From contig NZ_JWMA01000022.1 of the NCBI RefSeq assembly GCF_000812465.1, forward strand, positions 1 to 64,000: 64,000 bases of DNA, written 5' to 3'. Below are positions 46,355 through 56,134 of the stretch, piece after piece (the first letter of the stretch is position 1; each line of letters begins with the position of its first letter). The position numbers and the translations under genes are program-made. Origin of the DNA: Cupriavidus sp. IDO. Its GTDB lineage: Bacteria; Pseudomonadota; Gammaproteobacteria; Burkholderiales; Burkholderiaceae. A model generated the notes under the pieces. It had not been told where the DNA came from, did no database searches, and saw nothing but the letters and a program-made list of their open reading frames with translations.

Positions 46355-47776
46355 ATGACCACGCCCATGCCCGACGACCACACCCGACGCATCATGCTAT
46401 GGGTGGTGGCGGTCGGCTTCTTCATGCAGACGCTGGATTCGACCATCGTCAACACGGCGCTGCCGTCAATGGCGCGCAGCCTGGGCGAGAGCCCGCTGCG
46501 CATGCAGTCGGTGGTGATCGCCTACTCGCTCACCATGGCAGTGGTGATTCCGGCGTCGGGCTGGCTGGCGGACCGCTTCGGCACGCGCACCATCTTCCAG
46601 ACCGCGATCGCGCTGTTTGTCGCGGGCTCGCTGCTGTGCGCCTATGCGACGACGCTGCCGTTCCTGGTCGGTGCGCGCATCGTGCAGGGCGTGGGTGGCG
46701 CCATGCTGCTGCCGGTGGGGCGGCTCTCGGTCCTGCGCACCTTTCCGAAGGAGCAGTACCTGCAGGCACTGAGCTTCGTTGCCATCCCCGGCATGATCGG
46801 CCCGCTGATCGGCCCGACGCTCGGCGGCTGGCTCACGCAGGCGCTGTCATGGCACTGGATCTTCCTGATCAACGTGCCCGTCGGCCTGCTCGGCGCGCTG
46901 GCCACCGTCCGCTACATGCCAAACGCAAAGCAGACTGGCATCGGGCGCTTCGACATCGCGGGCTACGTGCTGCTGGCCGTCGCCATGCTGGCGTTGTCGT
47001 TCTCGCTGGACGGACTGGCCGAACTCGGCTTCCAGCACGCCACCGTGCTGATGCTGCTGATCGCCAGCATGGCCGCGCTGACCGCCTACGTCCTGCACGC
47101 CGGCCGCCGCCGCCAGCCGATCTTTGCCCTGCGGCTGTTCCGCATTCACAGCTTCAGCGTAGGGTTGCTGGGCAACCTGTTCGCCCGCATCGGCAACGGC
47201 TCCATGCCGTTCCTGATCCCGCTGACGCTGCAGATCAGCCTGGGCTATTCGCCGTTCAACGCCGGCCTGATGATGCTGCCCGTCACCGCCGCCGGCATGG
47301 CCTCCAAGCGGCTCGCCACGCAGCTGATCCAGCGCCACGGCTATCGCCGCGTGCTGGTGACCAACACCTTTGCGGTTGGCGTCGTCATGGCGGCGTTCGC
47401 GCTGATCACGCCGCAGCGTCCGCTCTGGCTGGTGATCCCGCTGCTGGCGCTGTTCGGCATGGTCAACTCGATCCAGTTCACGGCGATGAACACCGTCACG
47501 CTCAAGGACCTGAGCGGCACCGGCGCGAGCAGCGGCAACAGCATGCTGTCAATGGTGCAGATGCTGTCGATGAGCCTGGCGGTGACATCGGCGGGGGCGT
47601 TGCTGGCGACTTTCGAGCAGGGCTTCGGCAACCGGCCGTCAGGCGTGCTGCCGGCGTTTCATGCGACGTTCATCTGCATGGGGCTGATCACTTGCGCGTC
47701 GGCGTGGATCTTCATGCAGCTGGCGCCGCAGGAGGCTAAGGTGGCGGGGAAGGTGCAGCATGCGGGGGAGGTGTGA
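46355..47776 (+). CDS. MFS multidrug exporter, DHA2/EmrB type (MdtD-like)
   Basis: Proton-driven drug exporter of 473 aa with about 14 membrane segments. The opening motif FFMQTLDSTIVNTALPSMA is the DHA2 motif D1; GWLADRFGTR is MFS motif A; GARIVQGVGGAMLLPVGR is motif B and PGMIGPLIGPTLGGWL is motif C. It is close to MdtD in the spacing of these motifs. It stands alone, divergent from the acyl-ligase fusion and convergent with the Bug gene. Drug range cannot be read from sequence. Confidence 0.93.
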   Translation: MTTPMPDDHTRRIMLWVVAVGFFMQTLDSTIVNTALPSMARSLGESPLRMQSVVIAYSLTMAVVIPASGWLADRFGTRTIFQTAIALFVAGSLLCAYATTLPFLVGARIVQGVGGAMLLPVGRLSVLRTFPKEQYLQALSFVAIPGMIGPLIGPTLGGWLTQALSWHWIFLINVPVGLLGALATVRYMPNAKQTGIGRFDIAGYVLLAVAMLALSFSLDGLAELGFQHATVLMLLIASMAALTAYVLHAGRRRQPIFALRLFRIHSFSVGLLGNLFARIGNGSMPFLIPLTLQISLGYSPFNAGLMMLPVTAAGMASKRLATQLIQRHGYRRVLVTNTFAVGVVMAAFALITPQRPLWLVIPLLALFGMVNSIQFTAMNTVTLKDLSGTGASSGNSMLSMVQMLSMSLAVTSAGALLATFEQGFGNRPSGVLPAFHATFICMGLITCASAWIFMQLAPQEAKVAGKVQHAGEV

Positions 47777-47871
47777 CGACGTGATGCCGGCCCGGTGCGG
47801 CCCGCCCCACGACCTGTCGATGGCCCGCGAATCCGGCAGGGATCCGCGAGGCCGTTCCATGCGGGATAGGC

Positions 47872-48867
47872 TCAGTCCGCCTCCACCTTCATCGTCTTCA
47901 ACAACGGCTGCCACTTGTCGCTCTCGGCCTTGAGCATCGTCCTCAGGCCTTCCGGCGTCTGCTTGTCCACGGGCACGATCTGCGCGCCGAGGCTGTCCAG
48001 CTTCTTCACCACCATCGGATCCTGCAGGCCCTTCTGCAGCGCCCTGGTCAGCCGTGCCACGGCGGCGGGCGGCGTGCCCCTGGGCGCGTAGATGCCGTGC
48101 CAGACCTTGACGTCGAAGCCCTTGAGGCCGCCTTCCTGCAATGTCGGCACATTGGGCAGCGCCTTGATACGCGCAGGGGTCGTGACGCCGAACAGCTTGA
48201 CGCGGTCAGCCTGGATATGCGGCAGGGTTGCCGTGGTCTGGTCGCACAGCAGGTCGACCTGTCCGCCCAGCAATGCGGTCAACGCGGGGCCGGCGCCCTG
48301 GTAGGGGATGGCGTTCAGCTTGACGTGGACGGATTCCTCGAACAGCAGGCCGCACAACTGGGAAACCGCGCCCAGCCCCGCATTGGCCAGCGATACCTTG
48401 TCTTTGTTCTGCGTCACGTATTTGATCAGCTCCGGCACCGTCGTGGCGGGGATGTCCTTGCGCCCCATGAAGGTCATCGGCACGTCCGCCACCTGCCCGA
48501 CGTACTCGAAATCCTTGAGCGGCGCGTATGACAGCTTTTTGTAGAGCGCCGGCGCGGTGGCCATGCCGTTGTGATGGATCAGCAGCGTGTAGCCGTCGGG
48601 CTGCGCGCGGGCGACGAAGGCGGCGGCTACCGTGCCGCCCGCCCCGGTGCGGTTTTCCACCACCACGCTCTGGCCGAGATCCTGCGACATCGCATGGGCC
48701 AGCGTGCGCGCCACGACATCGGTTGGCCCGCCGGCGGAATAGGGAACGACCAGGGTGATCGGTTTGGCGGGATAGGCGTCTGCGGCCATTGAGCCGGCCG
48801 AGATAAACAGACATGCCACGCCGGCCAGCCATCGCGGGCCGGCGTGCAGGATCCTTGCATCCTTCAT
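47872..48867 (-). CDS. Bug-family (TctC-like) periplasmic binding protein
   Basis: Solute receptor of 331 aa. The ATG at 48867, with GGAG at 6 bases, gives a signal peptide ending SAGSMAADA. The mature start YPAKPITLVVPYSAGGPTDV is the Bug signature; QVDLLCDQTTATLPHI and a late WHGIYAPRGTP follow. Such proteins are greatly expanded in Cupriavidus and Bordetella and bind carboxylates or aromatics. No TctA/TctB membrane genes are adjacent, as is common for orphan Bug proteins. Confidence 0.93.
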   Translation of the reverse strand: MKDARILHAGPRWLAGVACLFISAGSMAADAYPAKPITLVVPYSAGGPTDVVARTLAHAMSQDLGQSVVVENRTGAGGTVAAAFVARAQPDGYTLLIHHNGMATAPALYKKLSYAPLKDFEYVGQVADVPMTFMGRKDIPATTVPELIKYVTQNKDKVSLANAGLGAVSQLCGLLFEESVHVKLNAIPYQGAGPALTALLGGQVDLLCDQTTATLPHIQADRVKLFGVTTPARIKALPNVPTLQEGGLKGFDVKVWHGIYAPRGTPPAAVARLTRALQKGLQDPMVVKKLDSLGAQIVPVDKQTPEGLRTMLKAESDKWQPLLKTMKVEAD

Positions 48868-49040
48868 TGCTGTCTCCAGATGAGTGCCGTCCCGTGTATC
48901 GGGGCTGGCTTTCGAGGGGCGCGCGACTAGCATGGCGTCGGCGTCTGGAGACGGCAATCTGGATCTCGTGAAGGCTCCCTAATTCATAGCGGAAGGTTCC
49001 GGCGCGGGCCGTTGTGTGCAGTGCACCAGGCCACCGATCG

Positions 49041-51764
49041 TCAGGCGGTCTCCGCCACCCGGATCTCCACCAGCAGCTTCTTCAGCTCCGGCACGCACGA
49101 GCCGCAGTTGCCACCGGCCTTGACGCAGGCGGTGATCTCGGCCGGCGTCTTCAGGTCGTGCTTGCGCACTGCATCACAGATGGTGTTGCGGCCCACGCCG
49201 AAGCACGAGCATACGGTGGGGCCGGCGTCGGCGCCTTTCTCCAGCGGCTGGCCCAGCAGCAGGCCGATGCGGTCGGTGTCTTCGAGCCGCTCGCGGCCGA
49301 ACAGGCCGGACAGCCAGGCACGCGACGGCAGTTCGGGCCGCACGGAAACGTAGACGCAGGCTTCGAGCCGGTCGTTGACCACATAGCCTGCGTGGTAGAC
49401 GCCGGCGCTGCGGTCTTCGTACTCGAGCCAGTCGGCGTCCGGGTCGGTCACGCCGAGCAGTGCGCGGGCCCAGGCGGTGCGATCGGAAATGGCCTCCCGG
49501 CCGGCGAATTCGTAGCGCTGGAACTGGCGGCCCTGCACGCGCGTCCAGTAAGTGAGCGCGTCCGCGGGCAATTCGCCCCGGCTCAGCGCGAAGCCGTGCC
49601 AGGTTACGCCGAACGGTTCCACGCGCACCGGCGTGTGCTTGAATTCAGGTTCTCCGGAGACCGGGTCGACCACCGGATTCACCAGCGCACCCACGCGCGC
49701 ATCCGAGCTGAACTGCCCGTTCCAGTGGATCGGCACGAACACGCTGCCGCGCGGGATACCGCCGCCGTGGTGCACACGCGCCACCATCGCCCCCCAGCGC
49801 GTGCTGACGCGCGCGAGCTTGCCTTCGCCGACGCCGCACAGCAGCGCATCCTGCGGATGCATGTCGACGAACGGCTCGGGCAGGTGGTCGGCCAGGCGTG
49901 CGGACTTGCCGGTGCGCGTCATGGTGTGCCACTGGTCGCGCACGCGGCCGGTGTTGAGGATCAGCGGAAAATCGTCGTCCGGCGCGTGTGCCGGCGCACG
50001 CGTCGGCGTGGCGACGAAGCGTGCGCGGCCGTCGGCATGGGCAAAGCGGCCATCGGCAAACAGCCGCTGCGTGCCGGCTGCCGCGTGTGCAGGCACCGGC
50101 CACTGCATGGGCTCGAAGGCGTCATAGGTGTCCTTGTCCATGCCCGCGAGGCCACCGATGTCGAAGGCGCGGGGCGCTTCCGCGTTGCGGCAGGCGCTCA
50201 GTCGTGCATGCTCGTCGAAGATCTGGTGCGGGCTGTCGAACTCGAAGCCGGCGAAGCCCATGCGGCGCGCCATGTCGCACAGGATGTGCCAGTCGGCACG
50301 GGCCTCGCCCGGCGCGGGCAGGAAGGCCCGCTGGCGCGAGATGCGGCGTTCCGAGTTGGTGACCGTGCCGTCCTTTTCGCCCCAGCCCAGCGCGGGCAGC
50401 AGCACGTGGGCGGCGTTGTTGGTGTCGGTGCGCTCGATGATGTCCGAGCTGACCACCAGTTCGCACTTCGCCAGCGCGCGGCGCACCTGGTCGGCATCGG
50501 GCAGGCTCACGACGGGATTGGTGGCAATGACCCACACGGCCTTGACGCGGCCGGCTTCGACGGCTTCGAACAGTTCTACCGCCTTCAGGCCAGGCCGGTC
50601 AGCCATGGCGGGCGATTGCCAGAAGCCCTGCACGATCTCGCGATGCAGCGGATTGGCCAGCTCCATGTGCGCCGCGAGCATGTTGGCAAGTCCGCCGACT
50701 TCGCGCCCGCCCATCGCGTTCGGCTGACCGGTCAGCGAGAACGGGCCCATGCCCGGGCGGCCGATGCGCCCGGTCAGCAGGTGGCAGTTGATGATGCTGT
50801 TGACCTTGTCAGTGCCGGCCGATGACTGGTTAACGCCTTGCGAGAACGCCGTGACGACCTTCTCCGTTTCGGCAAACAGCTGGTAGAACGCCAGCACGTC
50901 CTGCACATCCAGCTTGCAGGCGCGTGCCACAGCGGCCGGATCGGCGCAGTCGACATCCGCGGCCTGCAAGGCTGCGTCGAGGTCAGTGGTGTTGCCTGTG
51001 ACGAAGGCGGCGTTCGCCCGTCCTTCACGTGCCAGGTAGCTCAGCAGGCCGTTGAACAGCCACACGTCAGTGCCGGGGCGCAGCGCTAGATGGAGGTCGG
51101 CCAGTTCGCACGTGGCGGTGCGGCGCGGATCGATCGCCACGATCTTCATATCGGGGCGCGCTTCCTTGGCCTTCGACAGCCGCTGGAACAGGATCGGGTG
51201 GCACCACGCGGTGTTGGAGCCCACCAGCACGACCAGGTCGGCCAGTTCCAGGTCCTCGTAGTTGCCCGGCACCAGGTCTTCGCCGAAGGCGCGCTTGTGG
51301 CCGGCGACCGCGGACGACATGCACAGGCGCGAATTGGTGTCGATATTGGCGCTGCCGATGAAGCCCTTCATCAGCTTGTTGGCGATGTAGTAGTCCTCGG
51401 TCAGCAGTTGGCCGGAGACGTAGAGCGCGACCGAGTCCGGACCGTGCTGGCGGATGATGTCCGAGAATCCTTGTGCCACGGCGTCGAGCGCGTGGTCCCA
51501 CGAGACCTGCTGCAGGGTGCCGTCCGCGTCGCGCAGCTTGGGATGCAGCAGGCGGCCCGACAGATCCACCGTTTCGCCCAGCGCCGAGCCCTTCACGCAG
51601 AGGCGGCCCTGGTTGGACGGATGCGCCGCATCGCCCTCGATCTCCAGCTGGCCGTCGGCGCGCGGTGTGGCACGCACGCCGCAGCCAACACCGCAATACG
51701 GACAGGTGGTGGCGGTGGTCTTGGTCAGGGTGGCAGAAATGACCGGGATGTCGGACAGATTCAC
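49041..51764 (-). CDS. nasA: Assimilatory nitrate reductase, catalytic subunit with C-terminal [2Fe-2S] domain
   Basis: Cytoplasmic molybdopterin enzyme that reduces nitrate to nitrite for assimilation, 907 aa. The N-terminal [4Fe-4S] motif is CPYCGVGCGV plus the later CVKG. Molybdopterin-domain marks include NTNSRLCMSSAVAG-like DTNSRLCMSSAVAGHKRAFG and GRIGRPGMGPFSLTGQPNAM. The last 60 residues are a BFD-like ferredoxin domain (TVCSCFGVGRNTI, then CVKAGGNCGSCVPEL). It is the last gene of the operon, 42 bp after the FAD protein that probably feeds it electrons. Confidence 0.95.
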   Translation of the reverse strand: MNLSDIPVISATLTKTTATTCPYCGVGCGVRATPRADGQLEIEGDAAHPSNQGRLCVKGSALGETVDLSGRLLHPKLRDADGTLQQVSWDHALDAVAQGFSDIIRQHGPDSVALYVSGQLLTEDYYIANKLMKGFIGSANIDTNSRLCMSSAVAGHKRAFGEDLVPGNYEDLELADLVVLVGSNTAWCHPILFQRLSKAKEARPDMKIVAIDPRRTATCELADLHLALRPGTDVWLFNGLLSYLAREGRANAAFVTGNTTDLDAALQAADVDCADPAAVARACKLDVQDVLAFYQLFAETEKVVTAFSQGVNQSSAGTDKVNSIINCHLLTGRIGRPGMGPFSLTGQPNAMGGREVGGLANMLAAHMELANPLHREIVQGFWQSPAMADRPGLKAVELFEAVEAGRVKAVWVIATNPVVSLPDADQVRRALAKCELVVSSDIIERTDTNNAAHVLLPALGWGEKDGTVTNSERRISRQRAFLPAPGEARADWHILCDMARRMGFAGFEFDSPHQIFDEHARLSACRNAEAPRAFDIGGLAGMDKDTYDAFEPMQWPVPAHAAAGTQRLFADGRFAHADGRARFVATPTRAPAHAPDDDFPLILNTGRVRDQWHTMTRTGKSARLADHLPEPFVDMHPQDALLCGVGEGKLARVSTRWGAMVARVHHGGGIPRGSVFVPIHWNGQFSSDARVGALVNPVVDPVSGEPEFKHTPVRVEPFGVTWHGFALSRGELPADALTYWTRVQGRQFQRYEFAGREAISDRTAWARALLGVTDPDADWLEYEDRSAGVYHAGYVVNDRLEACVYVSVRPELPSRAWLSGLFGRERLEDTDRIGLLLGQPLEKGADAGPTVCSCFGVGRNTICDAVRKHDLKTPAEITACVKAGGNCGSCVPELKKLLVEIRVAETA

Positions 51765-51806
51765 GCGTTCTCCGTGCGGGGGGCGATGTCTTGCTTCTGA
51801 TTCAGT

Positions 51807-53048
51807 CTAGGCGGCGAGCGCCTCGCACTGGGCCTTGCCGAACAGCAGCCGCTGGCGCAGCGCGCCGACCGGTGCACGGCTCTGGATCATGTCGAAGTAC
51901 CACGGGCCGTCCTGCACGTCGCCGTACAGCACGGCGCCGACCAGGCGACCGCCTTCGAGCACCAGCCGCTTGTACACGCCGCGGCGCGGATCGCGCAGCA
52001 CCAGGTCTTCGCTGCCTTCGCCGCCGATGAAATCGCCGGCGGAGTAAAGGTCCACGCCCGTCACCTTCAGCTTGGTGGCGGTGGCCTGCTGGATGTAGCG
52101 GCGGTGGCCCGCGCCCGCCAGGTGGGCGGCGCACACGCGCGCCTGGTCCCAGATCGGCGCCACCAGGCCGAAGGTGGCCTGGCGGTGCTGCACGCATTCG
52201 CCCACGGCGTAAACGCGCGGGTCATAGGTCTGCAGCGTGTCGTCGACGACGATGGCACGCTCGCAGTGCAGGCCGGCCTGGGCGGCCAGCTCGATATTGG
52301 GGCGCACGCCCGCGGTCATCACCACCAGGTCGGCCGGGATCTCGCTGCCGTCCTTGAAGCGCACCGCGGTGACGCGCTCGGTGCCAATGATCTCGGCAGT
52401 CTGCGCGCCCAGCAGGAAGCGCAGGCCCTTGCGCTCCAGCGCGCCCTGGAGCAGCGCGGCCGCGGGCTTGTCGAGCTGGCGTTCCATCAGGGAGTCGCAC
52501 AGGTGCACGACCGTCACGTCCATGCCCTGGCGCAGCAGGCCGTTGGCGGCTTCCAGCCCCAGCAGGCCGCCGCCGATCACCACCGCGTGGCGGTGGTTGC
52601 TGGCGGCGTGCAGCATGATTTCCACGTCCTGGATGTCGCGAAAGGCGATCACGCCATCGAGCTGGTGACCCGGCACCGGCAGGATGAACGGCTTGGAGCC
52701 GGTCGCCAGCAGCAGGCGGTCGTAGCGCACTTCGCGCCCCGATGCCGAGCGCACCAGCCGGCGCGCGCGGTCGATGGCCACCACGGGGTCGCCGGCCAGC
52801 AGCTCGATGCCGTTCTGCTCATACCACTCGCGCGTGTTGAGCATGATGTCGGCAACGGTCTTCTCGCCCGCCAGCACCGGCGATAGCAGGATGCGGTTGT
52901 AGTTGCCGTGCGGCTCGGCCCCGAACACCGTGATGTCGTAGAGGTCCGGCGCGAGCTTCAGCAGCTCTTCGACGGTACGCATGCCGGCCATGCCGTTGCC
53001 GACAACGACCAGGCGCTGTCGGGCTTTGGGGGGGGCGGATGGCGTCAT
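51807..53048 (-). CDS. FAD/NAD(P)-dependent oxidoreductase, probable electron donor to nitrate reductase
   Basis: Flavoprotein of 413 aa homologous to the N-terminal part of NirB. The FAD motif is VVVGNGMAGMRTVEELL, the NAD(P) motif VVIGGGLLGLEAANGL and the second FAD motif YAVGECVQHRQ. I use the ATG at 53048, with GGAG 8-9 bases upstream; ATGs at 53057 and 53072 are alternatives. Placed between nirD and nasA, it fits the NADH-oxidising NasB-type subunit of assimilatory nitrate reductase. It lacks the BFD and siroheme domains of NirB. Confidence 0.88.
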   Translation of the reverse strand: MTPSAPPKARQRLVVVGNGMAGMRTVEELLKLAPDLYDITVFGAEPHGNYNRILLSPVLAGEKTVADIMLNTREWYEQNGIELLAGDPVVAIDRARRLVRSASGREVRYDRLLLATGSKPFILPVPGHQLDGVIAFRDIQDVEIMLHAASNHRHAVVIGGGLLGLEAANGLLRQGMDVTVVHLCDSLMERQLDKPAAALLQGALERKGLRFLLGAQTAEIIGTERVTAVRFKDGSEIPADLVVMTAGVRPNIELAAQAGLHCERAIVVDDTLQTYDPRVYAVGECVQHRQATFGLVAPIWDQARVCAAHLAGAGHRRYIQQATATKLKVTGVDLYSAGDFIGGEGSEDLVLRDPRRGVYKRLVLEGGRLVGAVLYGDVQDGPWYFDMIQSRAPVGALRQRLLFGKAQCEALAA

Positions 53049-53105
53049 GCGCGACATCTCCGTGGAAAGCATGGTGTCGGGTCCGATATCGGGCGTCAGG
53101 GGGCG

Positions 53106-53489
53106 TCAGGCTGCGAGTTCTTCCTCGGCTTCCCGGCGTAGCACGCTGGCGGCGACCCATACCTTGCCGTCATAGACACGCGCGGGATAGGCGCTGACCG
53201 AGTGGTCCGGGGCTTCCAGGCATTCACCGGTGCTCAGGTCAAAGTGCTGTTTGTAGATGGGCGAGGCCACCACCACGCGCTCGCCAAGGCTGCCGACCAG
53301 TCCACGCGAGAGCACGGCTGCCTGCGAGTTGGGATCGAAATTGTCGATGGCATATACCTCTTCGCCGCGGCCGATGCGGAATACGGCAACCTGGCGGTCG
53401 TCCACCAGTGCGCAGACACCGGTATTGGGCACGATATCGCGCAGGGTGCAGATGGCGGTCCAGGTTTCGGGATAGTGGGCAGGGCTCAT
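53106..53489 (-). CDS. nirD: Nitrite reductase small subunit NirD
   Basis: Rieske-like small subunit of the NADH-dependent assimilatory nitrite reductase, 127 aa from the ATG at 53489 with AGGAGA upstream. VDDRQVAVFRIGRGEEVYAI, SRGLVGSLGERVVVASPIYKQ and STGECLEAPDHSV are family marks. The usual Rieske cluster ligands are absent (SRG and YKQ replace the Cys-His pairs), which is normal for NirD. It follows nirB by 16 bp. Confidence 0.94.
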   Translation of the reverse strand: MSPAHYPETWTAICTLRDIVPNTGVCALVDDRQVAVFRIGRGEEVYAIDNFDPNSQAAVLSRGLVGSLGERVVVASPIYKQHFDLSTGECLEAPDHSVSAYPARVYDGKVWVAASVLRREAEEELAA

Positions 53490-53505
53490 CACGTTCTCCT
53501 TGGTA

Positions 53506-56067
53506 TCAGGCTGCTTTTGCGGGCACGGCAACCACGGGGATGTGGCTCAGGCGGGAGCGTTGCAAGATCCGTTCCTCGGGCGTGGCCGGGCGGATCTGCC
53601 CGCGCTCTTCCATGAAGACGAGGTTGTCGTCGCGGCGGTCGCTGTTGACGAAGTGGCGGAAGCGCTTGCGCGTCTCGGGGTCGGTCACGGCCTTCTTCCA
53701 CTCGTCCTCGTAGGTGTCGACCACATGCTGCATCTCGCCTTCCAGCTCGGCGGCGATACCCAGCTTGTCGTCCAGGACCACGGCCTTCAGGTAGTCCAGG
53801 CCGCCTTCCAGGTTGTCGCGCCACACGCTGGTGCGTTGCAGGCGGTCGGCGGTGCGCACGTAGAACATCAGGAAGCGGTCGATGTAGCGCACCAGCGTGT
53901 CGTGGTCGAGGTCGCTCGCCAGCAGTTCGGCGTGGCGCGGCTTCATGCCGCCGTTGCCGCACACATACAGGTTCCAGCCCTTGTCGGTGGCGATCACGCC
54001 CACGTCCTTGCCCTGCGCCTCGGCGCATTCGCGCGTGCACCCCGAGACGCCGAACTTGATCTTGTGCGGCGCGCGCAGGCCCTTGTAGCGGTTCTCCAGC
54101 TCGATGGCGAGGCCGACCGAATCGCCCACGCCATAGCGGCACCAGGTGGAGCCCACGCAGGACTTCACCGTGCGCAGCGCCTTGCCGTAGGCGTGGCCGG
54201 ACTCGAAGCCGGCGGCGATCAGCTCTTCCCAGATATAGGGCAGTTCCTCGGCACGGGCGCCGAACAGGTCGACACGCTGGCCGCCGGTGATCTTGGTGTA
54301 CAGGCCGTATTTCTTGGCGACCTGGCCGACGGCGATCAGGCCTTCGGGCGTCACTTCGCCGCCCGGCATGCGCGGCACCACCGAATAGGTGCCGTCCTTC
54401 TGGATGTTGGCGAGGTAGTAGTCGTTGGAGTCCTGCAGGCTGGCGTGCTCTTCCTTCAGCACGAATTCGTTCCAGCACGAAGCTAGGATGCTGCCGACGG
54501 TAGGCTTGCAGATATCGCAGCCCAGGCCCTTGCCATGCGCGTGCAGCAGCTCGTCGAAGGTCTTGTGCTTGCCCACGCGCACCATGTGGTACAGCTCCTG
54601 GCGCGAGTAGGGGAAGTGCTCGCAGAGATGGTTGTTGACGGCCATGCCCTGCTTCTTCATCTCGGCCTTCATGATCTGCGTGACCAGCGGCACGCAGCCG
54701 CCGCACGCGGTGCCGGCCTTGGTGCAGGTCTTGAGCGCACCGATGCTGGTAGCGCCGTCGCACACGGCCGCGCAGATCTCGCTCTTCGAGACGTTGTTGC
54801 ACGAGCAGATCTGGGCAGTGTCGGGCAGGGCGTCGGCGCCGAGCGCCGGCTTCGCCTTGCCGCTGCTGTCGGGCAGGATCAGGAACTCGGGCGATTCCGG
54901 CAGCTCGATCTTGTTGAGCATCATCTGCAGCAGCGTGCCGTACTCGCTGGCGTCGCCGATCAGCACGCCGCCCAGCAGGTACTTGCCGCAGTCGGACACC
55001 ACCAGCTTCTTGTAGACCTCCTTGCGGTCGTCGCAGAACTGGTAGAAGCGCGCGCCCGGCACCGTGCCGTGCGGGTCGCCGATGCTGGCCACGTCCACGC
55101 CCATCAGCTTGAGCTTGGTGCTCATGTCGGCGCCGCCGAACTCGGCGGCTTCGCCCTGCAGGTGGCGCGCGGCAACGCGGGCCATGTCGTAGCCCGGCGC
55201 GACCAGGCCGTAGATCTTGCCTTGCCACAGCGCGCATTCGCCGATGGCGTAGATGTCGGGGTCCGAGGTGCGGCACTGGTTGTCCACCACGACGCCGCCG
55301 CGCTCGCCCACGGTCAGGCCGCTGGCGCGGGCCAGCTCGTCGCGCGGGCGGATGCCGGCCGAGAACACGATCATGTCGGTGTCCAGGTGCGTGCCGTCGG
55401 CAAACACCATGCGGTGCGTGCCGTCTTCGCCGTCGATGATCTCCACCGTGTTCTTGCCGGTGTGCGCGGTCACGCCCAGGCCCGCGATCTTCTGGCGCAG
55501 CATGCGGCCGCCGCCTTCGTCGACCTGCACGGCCATCAGGCGCGGGGCGAATTCCACCACGTGCGTCTGCAGGTCCATGTCGTGCAGCGCCTTGGCGCAT
55601 TCCAGGCCCAGCAGGCCGCCGCCGACGACCACGCCGGTCTTCGAGCGCGCGCCACATTCACGCATCGCTTCCAGGTCTTCGATGGTGCGGTAGACAAAGC
55701 AGTCCTTGCGGTCCTTGCCCGGCACCGGCGGCACGAAGGGATAGGAGCCGGTGGCGAGGATGAGCTTGTCATAGGACAGGGTCTCGCCGGTGGACACGGT
55801 CACCGTGCGCGCAGCGCGGTCGATCTCCACGGCGCGGGCATTCAGGCGCAGCAGCATGTTGTTGTGCTGCTCGAAGAAGCCCGCGGGCACCAGCGACAGG
55901 TCTTCTGCCGACTTGCCGGCAAAGAACTCGGACAGGTGCACGCGATCGTAGGCGGGACGCGGTTCTTCGCACAGCACGGTCACTTCCACGTTCTGCGCGC
56001 CGGCTTCCGCCAGGCACTCCAGGAACTTGTGACCCACCATGCCGTGGCCGACGATGATCAGTTTCAT
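53506..56067 (-). CDS. nirB: Nitrite reductase large subunit NirB
   Basis: NADH-dependent nitrite reductase that produces ammonia, cytoplasmic, 853 aa. The order of domains is FAD (MKLIIVGHGMVGHKFLE), NAD (VVVGGGLLGLECAKALHDM), a BFD-like [2Fe-2S] domain (ICSCNNVSKSEICAA, then TKAGTACGGCVPLV) and the siroheme/[4Fe-4S] domain. The last has CVGSTWC and GCTREC as cluster ligands. Start ATG at 56067. It lies 67 bp after the transporter gene and 16 bp before nirD. Confidence 0.96.
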   Translation of the reverse strand: MKLIIVGHGMVGHKFLECLAEAGAQNVEVTVLCEEPRPAYDRVHLSEFFAGKSAEDLSLVPAGFFEQHNNMLLRLNARAVEIDRAARTVTVSTGETLSYDKLILATGSYPFVPPVPGKDRKDCFVYRTIEDLEAMRECGARSKTGVVVGGGLLGLECAKALHDMDLQTHVVEFAPRLMAVQVDEGGGRMLRQKIAGLGVTAHTGKNTVEIIDGEDGTHRMVFADGTHLDTDMIVFSAGIRPRDELARASGLTVGERGGVVVDNQCRTSDPDIYAIGECALWQGKIYGLVAPGYDMARVAARHLQGEAAEFGGADMSTKLKLMGVDVASIGDPHGTVPGARFYQFCDDRKEVYKKLVVSDCGKYLLGGVLIGDASEYGTLLQMMLNKIELPESPEFLILPDSSGKAKPALGADALPDTAQICSCNNVSKSEICAAVCDGATSIGALKTCTKAGTACGGCVPLVTQIMKAEMKKQGMAVNNHLCEHFPYSRQELYHMVRVGKHKTFDELLHAHGKGLGCDICKPTVGSILASCWNEFVLKEEHASLQDSNDYYLANIQKDGTYSVVPRMPGGEVTPEGLIAVGQVAKKYGLYTKITGGQRVDLFGARAEELPYIWEELIAAGFESGHAYGKALRTVKSCVGSTWCRYGVGDSVGLAIELENRYKGLRAPHKIKFGVSGCTRECAEAQGKDVGVIATDKGWNLYVCGNGGMKPRHAELLASDLDHDTLVRYIDRFLMFYVRTADRLQRTSVWRDNLEGGLDYLKAVVLDDKLGIAAELEGEMQHVVDTYEDEWKKAVTDPETRKRFRHFVNSDRRDDNLVFMEERGQIRPATPEERILQRSRLSHIPVVAVPAKAA

Positions 56068-56134
56068 GATGCTTTCCTTGTCCGGTAGTCAGTCTTTGCT
56101 GCTTGTTGTGTGCTGCTGAGGAGATGCGGGGAAT

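Noticed and set aside
53489..55657. 722-codon minus frame overlapping nirB
   Set aside because: It is nirB read out of frame and is almost purely Arg/Ala/Gly/Pro.
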